From assembly GCF_009862265.1 (NCBI RefSeq), contig NZ_WWGX01000115.1:70331-134330 (forward strand): 64,000 nt of DNA, read 5' to 3'. The translations under genes were made by a program, and so were the position numbers. A model generated the notes under the pieces. That model was not told the DNA's origin. It was given only the letters and a program-made list of their open reading frames with translations, and made no database searches. This DNA is from Streptomyces sp. SID8352 (GTDB lineage: Bacteria > Actinomycetota > Actinomycetes > Streptomycetales > Streptomycetaceae). Of this stretch, positions 41,945-53,791 are shown in pieces. The stretch's first letter is position 1; the number at the start of each line of letters is the position of its first letter.

Positions 41945-42327
41945 GAAAGGCTCCCGGAGCGGCGAGGAATCCCCTTTCACCGAAACCCGCCCCCGACCGC
42001 GCCGCAACTCGGCCGCCGCGGCCCGCTCCCCCGGCCCCGCCGGAGCCGGCCGCCCCGGCGGCCGGACGACGGGACGGCCGCTCCCGCTCCCCGGCCCCCG
42101 GGCCGGACACCCGGGCGGCGGCGGGCCGCGCCCCGGCAAACGGGCGTGCCCCGGCGGCACCGGACACCGGCCCGTCCGCGAGAGGCCGGTGCCGGGGAGC
42201 ACCGGACCACCGGCCGCCGGGGCACCGGTGCGTGCCACCGACCGGAACCGGAGCCGGGAGCGCGGCCAGGCCCGACATCGCGCGCCCCCGGCGTCGGGCC
42301 CGGGCCGGCCCGGCCCGGCCCGGTCGG
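41945..42327. other. Intergenic stretch, no gene seen
   Basis: About 380 bp between the Clp ATPase start and the UvrA-like gene end. I saw no HspR (HAIR) or CIRCE-type inverted repeat. CGGCC-rich low-complexity sequence near 42300-42325 could act in termination. Confidence 0.55.
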
Positions 42328-44760
<2,433 letters not shown>

Positions 44761-44866
44761 CGTCTCTCCATGGTCGTGCGGGAACCGCTGCGGCGCCCGT
44801 TCCTCCGGACCTCCGGCCGGGCGGCGCGGGGCCGCCCGGGTGGGGTCGGTGGGTCGGCGGGCGGGG

Positions 44867-45282
44867 TCAGCCGAGCTGCTGGATGCGGATCAGGTTGCCG
44901 GCCGGGTCGCGGAAGGCGCAGTCGCGGACGCCGTAGGGCTGGTCGGTGGGCTCCTGGACGACCTCGGCGTCGGCGGCCTGGACCTGCTCGAAGGTGGCGT
45001 CGAGGTCCTTGGTGGCGAGCAGGATCCAGCCGTAGGTGCCCTTGGCCATCATCTCGGCGATGGTGCGGCGCTCGTCGTCGGTGATGCCGGGGTCGACGGC
45101 GGGCGGGGCGAGGAGCAGGGAGGTGTCCGGCTGGCCGGCCGGGCCGACGGTGATCCAGCGCATGCTCCCCCGGCCGACGTCGTTGCGGACCTCGAAGCCG
45201 AGGACGTCGCGGTAGAAGGCCAGGGAGGCGTCCGGGTCGTCGTGCGGGAGGACGCTGGTGTGAAGGGTGATGTCCATGGTTC

Positions 45283-45286
<4 letters not shown>
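44867..45286 (-). CDS. VOC-family (glyoxalase/bleomycin resistance-like) protein
   Basis: A 139-residue single-unit VOC protein (DASLAFYRDVLGFEVRND, CAFRDPAGNLIRIQQ). GTG at 45286 overlaps the AraC stop (GTGA) and is given here. ATG at 45277 is also possible, because TAGCGT stands seven bases upstream and would give a leaderless message. Function may be metal-dependent conversion or binding of a small molecule. Coupling to the AraC gene suggests the regulator controls it. Confidence 0.88.
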
Positions 45287-45731
<445 letters not shown>

Positions 45732-45735
<4 letters not shown>

Positions 45736-46262
45736 CGTTCCGATCGTGCCACGTCGTCCGGCGGCTGCCCAGCGGTCACCCGCTTGGCGCCGACGACCAC
45801 CCGGTAGCGCTCCCGCGCGGCGAAGTCCGCGAGGTCCCAGACGGCGGGCCGGCCGATCTCGCCGCACAGGTGCAGCACCCGCCCTCCGCCCGCGCAGACG
45901 CCGAGGTGGGCGCCGTACGGGTCGTCGGAGGGGTTGAAGAGGAGGAGGTCGAGGGCGCGGGGTGCGGTGACGCGGACCGTGTCCCGGGTGTCCTCCCAGA
46001 GCTCGGCGGAGCGCAGCGGGGGCGGGCGCAGGCCGAAGTGGCGCAGCACCTCGTAGGCGAAGAGCTGGCAGTTGGCGCCGAGGGCCAGGCCGGGACGCTG
46101 CCGTACCGTCCGTGCACCGGGGAAGCGCCCGGCGACGTAGGGGACAGTCCAGTACGGGGCCGGCAGCCGGCCTAGCAGCGGGTCCCGGGCGGAGCCGGGC
46201 GGTTCCCGCCGCCCGTCGGCCTCGGCGTCCGGGGCCCCGGACGCCGCGTTCGGTACGCGCAT
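45732..46262 (-). CDS. NlpC/P60-like cysteine hydrolase, tentative
   Basis: A 176-residue cytoplasmic-looking protein without signal peptide. GANCQLFAYEVLRHFG could hold the catalytic Cys and YGAHLGVCAGGGRVLHL the His, in the order of NlpC/P60 enzymes. Similarity is weak and the fold is inferred. The start is ATG at 46262. It overlaps the AraC gene by four bases and heads the three-gene operon. Confidence 0.6.
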
Positions 46263-46408
46263 GGCCCCTCCCCCCGGATGTCATGGTCACTGTACGGGGC
46301 CGGGAGGACGGCCGGGCCGCCCGCCCTCCCGGCTCGCGTGGTCGGGGCCGCCGGGTGGTGCGAGGGTGGGGTGAGACGTGTCCGAGGAAGGCGACCCCGG
46401 GAGGACCG

Positions 46409-47887
46409 ATGGGACGGGACGTCCCGGCGCTGGTCTTCAGCCGCGAGGACCGCCGCCGCTACCGGATCAAGATGCAGGCGTGCCTGGACGCGTTCGCCCT
46501 GATGCTGCGGGAGTCCCGGTTCGAGACGGAGCGGCCCCGGGTGGGGCTGGAGATCGAGCTGAACCTCGTCGACGACCGCGCGGAGCCCGCGATGTGCAAC
46601 GGCGACGCGCTGGCGGCGATAGCCGACCCGGCCTGGTCGACGGAGCTGGGCCGGTTCAACCTGGAGATCAACATCCCGCCGCGGGCGCTGACGGCTGGCG
46701 GCCCCGACGCCTGGGAGACGGAGATCCGCGACGCGCTCAACCACGCGGAGCGGCGGGCCGGGTCGGTCGGGGCCCGGCTGATCATGATCGGCATCCTGCC
46801 GACCCTGCGGCGGGCGGACGTGGGCGAGGCGGCGCTGTCGGAGAACCCGCGCTACCGGATGCTCAACGACCAGGTGTTCGCGGCGCGGGGCGAGGACCTG
46901 CGGATCGAGGTGGACGGCGTCGACCGGCTGCGGACGTACGCGGACACCATCACCCCCGAGGCGGCGTGCACCAGCACGCAGTTCCACCTCCAGGTGTCCC
47001 CCGATTCCTTCGCGGACTACTGGAACGCGGCCCAGTCCGTCGCCGGGGTGCAGGTGGCGCTGGCGGCCAACGCGCCGTTCCTGCTCGGCAAGGAGCTGTG
47101 GCACGAGAGCCGCATCCCGCTGTTCGAGCAGGCGACCGACACCCGGCCGCAGGAGATCAAGGCGCAGGGGGTGCGGCCGCGGGTGTGGTTCGGCGAGCGG
47201 TGGATCACCAGTGTCTTCGACCTGTTCGAGGAGAACCTGCGCTACTTCCCGGCGCTGCTGCCGCTCTGCGACGAGCAGGACCCGGCGGAGACCCTGGACC
47301 GGGGCGACATCCCCGATCTGGGGGAGCTGACCCTGCACAACGGCACGATCTACCGCTGGAACCGCCCGGTGTACGCGGTCTCCCACGACAAGCCGCACGT
47401 CCGGGTGGAGAACCGGGTGCTGCCCGCCGGCCCGACCGTCGCGGACACCCTGGCCAACGGCGCCTTCTACTACGGGCTGACCCGGGCCCTGGTGGAGGAG
47501 GAGCGCCCGGTGTGGTCGCGGATGTCCTTCCGGGCCGCCGAGGAGAACCTGCACACCGCCGCCCGGCACGGCATCGAGTCCCTGCTCTACTGGCCCGGGG
47601 TGGGCGAGGTGCCGGTCGCCGAGCTGGTCCTGCGCCGGCTGCTGCCGCTGGCGCACCGGGGGCTCGAACTGTCGGGCATGGACGACGCCTGGCGGGAGCC
47701 GCTGCTCGGCATCATCGAGCAGCGCTGCGTCACCGGCCGCAACGGGGCCGTCTGGCAGAAGGAGATGTTCCACCACATCGACCGGACCACGCACGTGGGG
47801 CGCCACGAGGCGCTGCGGCGGATGACCCGGCAGTACATGGACTACATGCACCTCAACGCCCCGGTCCACACCTGGCCGGTCGACTGA
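46409..47887 (+). CDS. Glutamate-cysteine ligase family protein (GCS2-like)
   Basis: A 492-residue protein of the carboxylate-amine ligase/GCS2 group. VGLEIELNLVDD carries the metal-binding Glu pattern, then LGRFNLEINIPPRAL, TSTQFHLQVS and VRVENRVLPAGPTVAD. Such enzymes join glutamate to an amine or cysteine using ATP. The exact substrate is not clear; Streptomyces makes mycothiol, so glutathione synthesis is not assumed. The start is ATG at 46409 with GGGAGGA. Confidence 0.85.
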   Translation: MGRDVPALVFSREDRRRYRIKMQACLDAFALMLRESRFETERPRVGLEIELNLVDDRAEPAMCNGDALAAIADPAWSTELGRFNLEINIPPRALTAGGPDAWETEIRDALNHAERRAGSVGARLIMIGILPTLRRADVGEAALSENPRYRMLNDQVFAARGEDLRIEVDGVDRLRTYADTITPEAACTSTQFHLQVSPDSFADYWNAAQSVAGVQVALAANAPFLLGKELWHESRIPLFEQATDTRPQEIKAQGVRPRVWFGERWITSVFDLFEENLRYFPALLPLCDEQDPAETLDRGDIPDLGELTLHNGTIYRWNRPVYAVSHDKPHVRVENRVLPAGPTVADTLANGAFYYGLTRALVEEERPVWSRMSFRAAEENLHTAARHGIESLLYWPGVGEVPVAELVLRRLLPLAHRGLELSGMDDAWREPLLGIIEQRCVTGRNGAVWQKEMFHHIDRTTHVGRHEALRRMTRQYMDYMHLNAPVHTWPVD

Positions 47888-48038
47888 TCCCCGGCATTCC
47901 CGCGAGGCGCGTCCCCGGCCCCCACGGCCGCCCGTCGGCGCCCCGAAGGTCCCGGCACCGGATGCCGCCCCGGCCCCTCCCGCAACTGCCGCCGCTTCCT
48001 CCTCGTCCTTGCGGGGGAGGACGAACGGACGGTGCGGG

Positions 48039-49067
48039 ATGACGGTGGGCGGGGAGCGCGGCGCGGTGCCGCCGCGCGGGACGACGGTACGGCGGTGGGC
48101 CGGGCGACGGCCGGGGTGGTGGGGTTCCGTGCGGTGGTGGCCCGCCCGCGGGGCCCGGGGCCGGGTGCTCGCGGTGACGGCGGTGCTGACCGCGGCGCTG
48201 CTGCTCCTGCACCGGTGGGTGCCCAACTCCGGCTGGGGGCTGGGGAGTCTGCTGGAGACGTTCCTGCCGTGGCTCGGCCTGGTGCCGGTGCTGCTCCTGA
48301 TGTCGGCACTGCTGCGGCGCTCCCCCGCCGTGCTGCCGGTGCTGCTGCTTCCGGCGGCGGCCTGGGCGTACCAGTACGGCGGGCCGCTGCTGCCGTCGGC
48401 CGCGGACGGGCACGATCTGCTGGTGGTCCAGCACAACGTCAGTGACGAGAACACCGACCCGGCGGGCACGGCCCGTGCGCTGATGGACGCCGGGGCGGAT
48501 CTGATCGCCCTGGAGGAACTGGTCCCCCCGGCGCTGGAGGTCTACGAGCGGACGCTGGCCGCCGGGTACCCGCACCACGCGGTGCGGGGCACCGTGGGGC
48601 TCTGGTCGCGCCATCCCCTGGAGGGCGTACGGCCGGTGGACATCCGGCCCCCGGGCATCACGGGTCCCTGGGACCGGGGGCTGCGCGCGGTCGCCCGCAC
48701 GCCGCGGGGGAAGGTGGCCGTCCATGTGGCCCATCTGCCGTCGGTGCGGCTGGGGCCGGGCGGGCTGGCGGCGGCCCGTCGGGACGAGAGCGCCCGGCTG
48801 CTGGGCCGGGCCCTGGACGCCGAGCCGTACGAGCGGGTGATCCTTCTCGGGGACCTGAACAGCACGGTCGACGACCGCGGACTGGCCCCGCTCACCTCAC
48901 GGCTGGGCGCGGCCCGGCGCGGGGTGGCGTTCAGCTTCCCGGCCGCTCTCCCGGTGGTCCGGATCGACCAGATCATGGCGCGCTCGGCGACGGTCGGCCG
49001 GATCAGGACGCTCGCGGCGACCGGGAGCGATCATCTGCCGGTGGCGGCGGGGATCCGGCTGGAGTGA
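48039..49067 (+). CDS. Membrane-anchored endonuclease/exonuclease/phosphatase family protein
   Basis: A 342-residue protein. Three hydrophobic segments (about 45-125) precede an EEP domain: VVQHNVS, LIALEELVPP, VAVHVAHLPS, LLGDLNSTVDD and TGSDHLPVAAGI. The catalytic domain is likely outside the cell. The start is ATG at 48039; a TTG at 48009 is in frame. It is a second EEP protein in the window, unlike the first in having a membrane anchor. Confidence 0.87.
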   Translation: MTVGGERGAVPPRGTTVRRWAGRRPGWWGSVRWWPARGARGRVLAVTAVLTAALLLLHRWVPNSGWGLGSLLETFLPWLGLVPVLLLMSALLRRSPAVLPVLLLPAAAWAYQYGGPLLPSAADGHDLLVVQHNVSDENTDPAGTARALMDAGADLIALEELVPPALEVYERTLAAGYPHHAVRGTVGLWSRHPLEGVRPVDIRPPGITGPWDRGLRAVARTPRGKVAVHVAHLPSVRLGPGGLAAARRDESARLLGRALDAEPYERVILLGDLNSTVDDRGLAPLTSRLGAARRGVAFSFPAALPVVRIDQIMARSATVGRIRTLAATGSDHLPVAAGIRLE

Positions 49068-49376
49068 CGTGCCGACGGGGCGCGGCGACCGGAGCGGGCG
49101 AACGGGGTCGGGGCCGGGCCGGGGACGGGGCTGGGGGCCGGTGCGGGGTGGTGCGGGGACCTCGGGCGGAGGCGCGGGGAGGGCGGTACAGAGGGGACGG
49201 TACAGGGGGGCGCGGTGCGGGGAGGGTGCGGCGTCCGCGCGCCCGTTGGACGCCCCCGACGCTCCGGACGCCCACGGACTCGGGGCGCTCCCGGGCCCGG
49301 GCTCGCCTCCGCCGCCGCTCGCGGCACCCGGGGCCCGGAAGGTTCCCCGGGAGCTTCGGGCGGCCCCGGACGACAG
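49068..49376. other. Intergenic stretch, no gene seen
   Basis: G-rich low-complexity sequence between the EEP gene end and the cold-shock terminator. No gene, promoter or defined repeat could be supported. Confidence 0.55.
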
Positions 49377-49413
49377 AGTGCCCGGGGAGCGGACGAATCG
49401 CTCCCCGGGCACT
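49377..49413 (-). terminator. Hairpin terminator of the cold-shock gene
   Basis: A perfect 15-bp stem (49377-49391 with 49399-49413) has loop GACGAAT, 23 bp past the stop on the minus strand. Confidence 0.85.
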
Positions 49414-49436
49414 GTGCCGTGCGTGGTACTCCCGGA

Positions 49437-49640
49437 TCAGGCGGGGGTGATGTTCTCCGCCTGCGGGCCCTTCTGACCCTGGGTGATGTCGAAGGTCACG
49501 GCCTGACCCTCCTGCAGCTCACGGTAGCCCGAGGCGTTGATGTTGGAGTAGTGCGCGAAGACGTCGGGGCCGCCCCCGTCCTGCGCGATGAAGCCGAAGC
49601 CCTTTTCCGAGTTGAACCACTTCACGGTTCCGCTGGCCAT
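49437..49640 (-). CDS. Cold-shock protein, CspA family
   Basis: A 67-residue single OB-fold protein. MASGTVKWFNSEKGFGFIAQ contains RNP1 (KGFGFI), and DVFAHYS is RNP2-like. It acts as an RNA chaperone and may be constitutive or cold-induced. The start is ATG at 49640 with AAAGGC upstream. The long spacer to the divergent protease gene would leave room for a leader of over 100 bases, common for csp genes. Confidence 0.97.
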   Translation of the reverse strand: MASGTVKWFNSEKGFGFIAQDGGGPDVFAHYSNINASGYRELQEGQAVTFDITQGQKGPQAENITPA

Positions 49641-49853
49641 GCCTTTGCCTTTCAGCCGGTGTCGGGTCCGCACCGTGCGGACCCGGAGGTGGTCGTCCTG
49701 GTCCTTAAAGGCACTGCACAGCAAACCGCCCGCACCACGGCGCGGGCGGTCTGGGCGAACCACGACATCTGTTGCTGACGCTACACGCCAGACCCGGTCC
49801 TCACCAGTGAGTACGGGCCGCGAGCATGAGTGTTGTCGCGATATCGGCACCCT

Positions 49854-49891
49854 TTGACCGTACCGTCCCCCGCCATAACGACGCGTTATGG
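49854..49891 (+). promoter_or_regulatory. Putative promoter with inverted-repeat operator of the secreted protease
   Basis: TTGACC (49854-49859) is a good -35. A perfect inverted repeat, CCATAACG-ACG-CGTTATGG (49873-49891), covers the expected -10 region (TAACGA at 49876, 16-bp spacing). The layout suggests repression by a dimeric regulator. The gap 49641-49989 holds no gene. Confidence 0.6.
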
Positions 49892-49989
49892 AAAGTCGGT
49901 ACTCCCGCCACCCGGCCCGTCATGTACATGCTGGGGCGCCCCCACACGCCAACACGCGCCCCCACGCGTGTCGACGGAATCGAGGAATC

Positions 49990-50706
49990 TTGCGAATCAC
50001 CAAAGTGATCACCGCTGTCGCCGCCGCCATGCTGTCCGCCGTCGCGTTCGCGCCCGGCGCCACGGCCGCCCCCGCGGGTCCCGGCACCGGCGGACCGCAG
50101 CCCATCATCGGCGGCGGCTACGCGTCGAACGCCCCCTGGGCCGCGCGGCTGTTCTCCAACGGCCAGCAGACCTGTAGCTCGACCATCATCGCCTCCAACT
50201 GGATCCTGACCGCCAAGCACTGCGTCACCGGCGGCGGGCTCTCCTTCCGCATCGGAAGCCTGAACCAGAGCTCCGGCGGCACCGTGGCCAACGGCGTGCA
50301 GACCTACACGCACTCCCAGGCCGACCTGGCGCTGGTCCGTCTGGACCGCTCCGTCTCCGCCGGCTACGCGCAGCTCGGCCAGCCCGGCACCGTGCGCGTG
50401 GGCCAGAACGTCCAGGTCTACGGCTGGGGCGCCACCTCCCAGTGCGGCTCCGAGATCAACTGCCAGTCCACCCTGCTGAAGGTCGCCAACGTGACCGTCA
50501 CCAGCGGCTGCTACGACGCCTACAACGGCTCGGCGATCTGCGCCCGCCGCGGCGACGGCATCACCGCGGGCGGCGACTCCGGCGGCCCGATGATGGCCGG
50601 CGGCGTCCAGGTCGGTGTCGCGTCCACCAGCGACCGCCAGACCACCACGGCGTACACCAATGTGACCGCCTACCGCTCCTGGATCCAGTCCATCGCCGGA
50701 GTCTGA
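49990..50706 (+). CDS. Secreted S1-family (trypsin-like fold) serine protease
   Basis: A 238-residue exported protease. The signal peptide is residues 1-27 (ending near ATAA), a short propeptide precedes IIGGGYA, and the triad is H77 (AKHC), D112 (ADLALV) and S197 (GGDSGGP). The residue six before the Ser is Ile and not Asp, so classic trypsin Arg/Lys preference is doubtful. The start is TTG at 49990 with GAGGAA upstream; frames further upstream lack homology. Cys pairs suggest disulfides. Confidence 0.92.
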   Translation: MRITKVITAVAAAMLSAVAFAPGATAAPAGPGTGGPQPIIGGGYASNAPWAARLFSNGQQTCSSTIIASNWILTAKHCVTGGGLSFRIGSLNQSSGGTVANGVQTYTHSQADLALVRLDRSVSAGYAQLGQPGTVRVGQNVQVYGWGATSQCGSEINCQSTLLKVANVTVTSGCYDAYNGSAICARRGDGITAGGDSGGPMMAGGVQVGVASTSDRQTTTAYTNVTAYRSWIQSIAGV

Positions 50707-50933
50707 TCCCCCGCACGGCGCATCCCGCCCGAGCGGGGTGCGCCGGCGCGTGACGCCCGGGGCAGGGGCGACCCCACCGCGCCACGCCCCCGCCCCGGCG
50801 ACCAGTGGCCCTCGATTCGCGACCGCCGCCGTCTCGGGGGCCGCTGTGGTGGGCGCGCACCGCCGGTACCGGGGGTCCGTCGCCGTACCGCCGCGCGGCG
50901 TCCCGGAGCGCGCACGGCCCGGCCGCCCGCCGC

Positions 50934-52004
50934 TCACACGCCGGGCAGGTCCAGCACCCCGCGCTCGTCGCGGATGTCCGTCAGGACCCGGACGACCTCG
51001 GCGGAACCGCCCTCCGGATCGGCCGTGACCAGCGCGGCCAGGTCCCCGAGGCAGCGCCCGCCGCCCTCCGGCGGACGCGCGCAGAACAGCACGTATCCGC
51101 GGACGCGGTCGATCCGCCCCGGCTCCAGCCGCCACACGCCGAGCCCCGAGCCTCCGGTGGCCACCGCCTCCGGGTACGTGCCGCGCAGCAGGGGCAGCAC
51201 GGACGCGTCGATCCGCTGCGAGAACTCCTCCCGCCGCTCGAACGGCTCCACGATGCGCATCTGCGGCCGTGCCGCGTCGACGGTGTGCTCCGCGTCGTCC
51301 CCCACCGGGAAGTCGACCACGTAGTACGGCTGCGCGGACAGCGCCGCGAGCCGGGGACCGTGGGTGAGCCGCAGCGCCGTGGGCCGGTCGCTCCCGGCGG
51401 CGGGCAGCTTCCCGGCGCGCGCCGGAGTGGTGACGCTGACCGAGACCCACCGGCTGTCGCCCAGCCGGCCCCGCTCCGCGCGGGCGGTGACCCAGCGCTG
51501 CGCGCAGGCGCCGAGCTCTTCCAGGACGCCGTCCAGGCCCTGCTGGGTGATCCGGACCGCGATCCAGGGCGCCGCCCGCTGCCGGTCCACGGCCAGGACC
51601 CGGTGTCCGCAGCCCTCGAAGGCGTCGCGGACCAGACGCAGCTCCGCCGCCCGGTCCAGGCCCCGTTCCAGCGCGTTGGCCAGGGCCTCCTCGCAGGTGG
51701 CACCGCCTTCGCAGCGCTCCTCGGAGGCGTCGAGCCGGAGCGTCACGGCCGCGTCGGGGTCGTCGGTGACGGCGAAGGTGACCTCCGATCCGGTGGCCTC
51801 GGGGACGAGGCTGCGGGCACCGATGACGGTGAGCCGCCCGGGATGGAACGCGTCGGCCAGTTCCCGGGCCCGGCGTTCGTCGTCCTCGGTGTCGAACACC
51901 CCGCAGCCCGCGAGGAGCAGCACGACGAGTGCCGCGGCCATGCCGCCTCCCGACCGTCGCCCCCACCGCGCCCGCCGTCCGCGCCCGTTTGCCCGCCGTT
52001 CCAT
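50934..52004 (-). CDS. Putative lipoprotein, unknown function
   Basis: A 356-residue protein. A basic N-terminus, then MAAALVVLLLAGC, a clear lipoprotein signal with lipobox LAGC. The mature part is acidic with four to six Cys (EERCEGGATCEEAL, GCGHRVL, LGACAQRW, CARPPEGGGRCLG). Family not recognised. The start is ATG at 52004 with GGGGGGAA; it should sit on the outer face of the membrane. Confidence 0.85.
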   Translation of the reverse strand: MERRANGRGRRARWGRRSGGGMAAALVVLLLAGCGVFDTEDDERRARELADAFHPGRLTVIGARSLVPEATGSEVTFAVTDDPDAAVTLRLDASEERCEGGATCEEALANALERGLDRAAELRLVRDAFEGCGHRVLAVDRQRAAPWIAVRITQQGLDGVLEELGACAQRWVTARAERGRLGDSRWVSVSVTTPARAGKLPAAGSDRPTALRLTHGPRLAALSAQPYYVVDFPVGDDAEHTVDAARPQMRIVEPFERREEFSQRIDASVLPLLRGTYPEAVATGGSGLGVWRLEPGRIDRVRGYVLFCARPPEGGGRCLGDLAALVTADPEGGSAEVVRVLTDIRDERGVLDLPGV

Positions 52005-52307
52005 GGTTCCCCCCGGATGTCTTTCGGCCACCCCGCAGACCCTAGGGAACTCCCGGGCCCCGGGGATGAGTACGGGCACTCATTCCGCCACGGGTGACCG
52101 GGCCCGGCGGGCGCCCGCCGGGCCGCCGGGGGACGGGGGCGGAGCGCTCCGGGGCCGATCCACCAGGCACCGGGCGGGCGGAACCGCCGTGCCGGACCAC
52201 CGGGGCGCCCGGCCGCCGTTCTCCCCGGCGCGGACCGCCTCCTGTTACGGGCGCGTGGCGCGCCGACGACGGTGTCGTTGCGGTGCGGGCCCTCGCCCTC
52301 CGTCGCC
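52005..52307. other. Divergent intergenic region, no gene seen
   Basis: About 300 bp between the lipoprotein start and the promoter of the leader peptide. No frame with support; the lipoprotein promoter must be here but was not identified. Confidence 0.55.
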
Positions 52308-52336
52308 TTGACCTGATTTCGCGGCCCGGATAGCGT
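52308..52336 (+). promoter_or_regulatory. Strong promoter of the organosulfur operon
   Basis: TTGACC (52308-52313), a 17-bp spacer and TAGCGT (52331-52336). Seven bases later begins the ATG of the leader peptide, so transcription should start at or next to the ATG and translation be leaderless. Confidence 0.8.
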
Positions 52337-52343
52337 CCCTGAC

Positions 52344-52418
52344 ATGACGAAGGACCGGCAGTTCAGGAAGAGGCGCGCCATCGATCTGATGCGCGTCGCC
52401 ACCGCGGTGTGTAGCTGA
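52344..52418 (+). CDS. Cysteine leader peptide of sulfur-uptake operon (24 residues)
   Basis: A 24-codon gene beginning MTKDRQFRKRRA and ending DLMRVATAVCS. The basic body and terminal VC-S match actinobacterial sulfur-metabolism leader peptides, which end in VC or nearby Cys. Ribosome pausing at the Cys codon reports cysteinyl-tRNA supply. The start is a leaderless ATG directly after the promoter. The structural genes begin 297 bp later. Peptides of this class are known to control cysteine-responsive operons in mycobacteria and related genera; control here is inferred. Confidence 0.82.
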   Translation: MTKDRQFRKRRAIDLMRVATAVCS

Positions 52419-52714
52419 CCCCACCGCCTTTCCTCCCGCTCCCCCTTCGCCGCCCCGGGTCCCCGTTCCCGGGTCCCCGGCTTCCCCGCGGCTCCTGAGC
52501 CGACGCGGCCCGGCCGTCGAGGCCGCTGCCCGGGGCGCCGTTCCGGGGCGAGGTTCCGCGGGCCGCTCCGTGCCCGGGCGTCCTCCGTCCCGGGTGCCCC
52601 TCCTTCCCCTTCCTCCCGCGCGCCGCACCGCCTCCGGTGCCGCAGCGCGCGGTTCCCGCCGCCCCCTTCCCCTCCCGGGCGCCGTTCCGTCCTCCCTCCT
52701 CCGTGAAGGCCACC
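52419..52714 (+). promoter_or_regulatory. C-rich, G-poor transcript leader, candidate attenuation region
   Basis: The first 45 bases after the leader-peptide stop are nearly free of A and G (CCCCACCGCCTTTCCTCCCG and similar), and further C/T-rich tracts follow around 52590-52620 and 52660-52700. Such tracts bind Rho. No terminator hairpin with T-run is visible. A ribosome stalled near the Cys codon would cover the first tract. No gene is present in this stretch. Confidence 0.6.
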
Positions 52715-53791
52715 ATGCCCCCTCGCATCCTCTTGTCCGGAAACCGCCGCCGGACCGTCCTGGCCGCGTTGCTCCTCCCCCTCCTGCTCACCTCCTGCGT
52801 GCGGAACGCGGGGTCCTCGGCGGTCGGCCGGGACCTGTCCGGCGACGCGATCCCGGCGTCCGTCGCCCGCGGCACCACGCTCACGGTCGGCGCCCCGGAC
52901 CTCAAGGTCGCCCTCGAACTGTCGGGCCGCATCGACTCGTTGCCGTTCAAGGTGAAGTGGGCCAACATCAGCGGCGGTCCGCAGTGCTCGGAGGCCTTCC
53001 GCGCCGGCGCCCTGGACATCTGCTCCGCCGCCGAGATCCCGTCGATCAACGCGCACTGGACGGGCCTGGACACCAAACTGGTGGCGGCCAAGTTCCGCCA
53101 GGACCCGTACCGGAACCCGATCTACGAGCTGGGCATCGCCCCCGGTGCCGGCATCCGCACCCTGGCGGACCTGCGCGGCAAGCGGATCGCCTACAGCCCC
53201 GGGCAGGCCCAGGGCGCCCTCGTCCTGCGCGTCCTCGACAAGGCCGGACTCACCCGCGACGACGTCGAACTGGTCGAACTCGCCAGCACCGGCGACGTCT
53301 ACCCCACGGCGCTCGGGAACCGCCAGGTGGACGCCGCCCCCATCGCCGACGTCAACATCAAGCGCTATCTGGCCCGTTACGGCAGTGACGGGGCCACGAC
53401 GGTCAGGCACGGCGTCCGCGACGACCCCGCCCACCTCTGGGCCCTCACCGACTCCCTGGCCGACCCGGAGAAGGCCGCGGCCGTCCGGGAACTCATCCGG
53501 TACTGGGCCCGCGCACAGATATGGATCGACCGGCATCCCACGGAATGGGTCAGCGGGTACTACGTCGAGGACCAGGGACTGAGCCGGGAGGACGGGGAGT
53601 TCCTCGTCCGGCGCGCCGGACATCCCGACATCCCGGCGGACTGGACCGACGCCATCCGGCGCCAGCAGCGGACCATCGACCTGCTGGCGAGGGAACAGGA
53701 CCACCCGCCGTTCAAGGCCGGGCTGCTCTTCGACCGCCGCTACGAGCGGGTCGGCGCGGCGGCAGCGGCGGACCGGGGAGCCTCGTCATGA
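52715..53791 (+). CDS. ABC transporter substrate-binding lipoprotein, sulfonate/NitT-TauT type
   Basis: A 358-residue binding protein. The signal is basic then LAALLLPLLLTSC (lipobox LTSC). The mature part has GAPDLKVALELSG, the FRAGALDICSAAEIPS region, and LADLRGKRIAYSPGQAQG, all typical of SsuA/TauA-like proteins. It captures an organosulfur compound for the following permease and ATPase. The start is ATG at 52715 with GAAGG; the longer open frame is part of the leader. The stop overlaps the permease ATG (ATGA). Confidence 0.9.
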   Translation: MPPRILLSGNRRRTVLAALLLPLLLTSCVRNAGSSAVGRDLSGDAIPASVARGTTLTVGAPDLKVALELSGRIDSLPFKVKWANISGGPQCSEAFRAGALDICSAAEIPSINAHWTGLDTKLVAAKFRQDPYRNPIYELGIAPGAGIRTLADLRGKRIAYSPGQAQGALVLRVLDKAGLTRDDVELVELASTGDVYPTALGNRQVDAAPIADVNIKRYLARYGSDGATTVRHGVRDDPAHLWALTDSLADPEKAAAVRELIRYWARAQIWIDRHPTEWVSGYYVEDQGLSREDGEFLVRRAGHPDIPADWTDAIRRQQRTIDLLAREQDHPPFKAGLLFDRRYERVGAAAAADRGASS

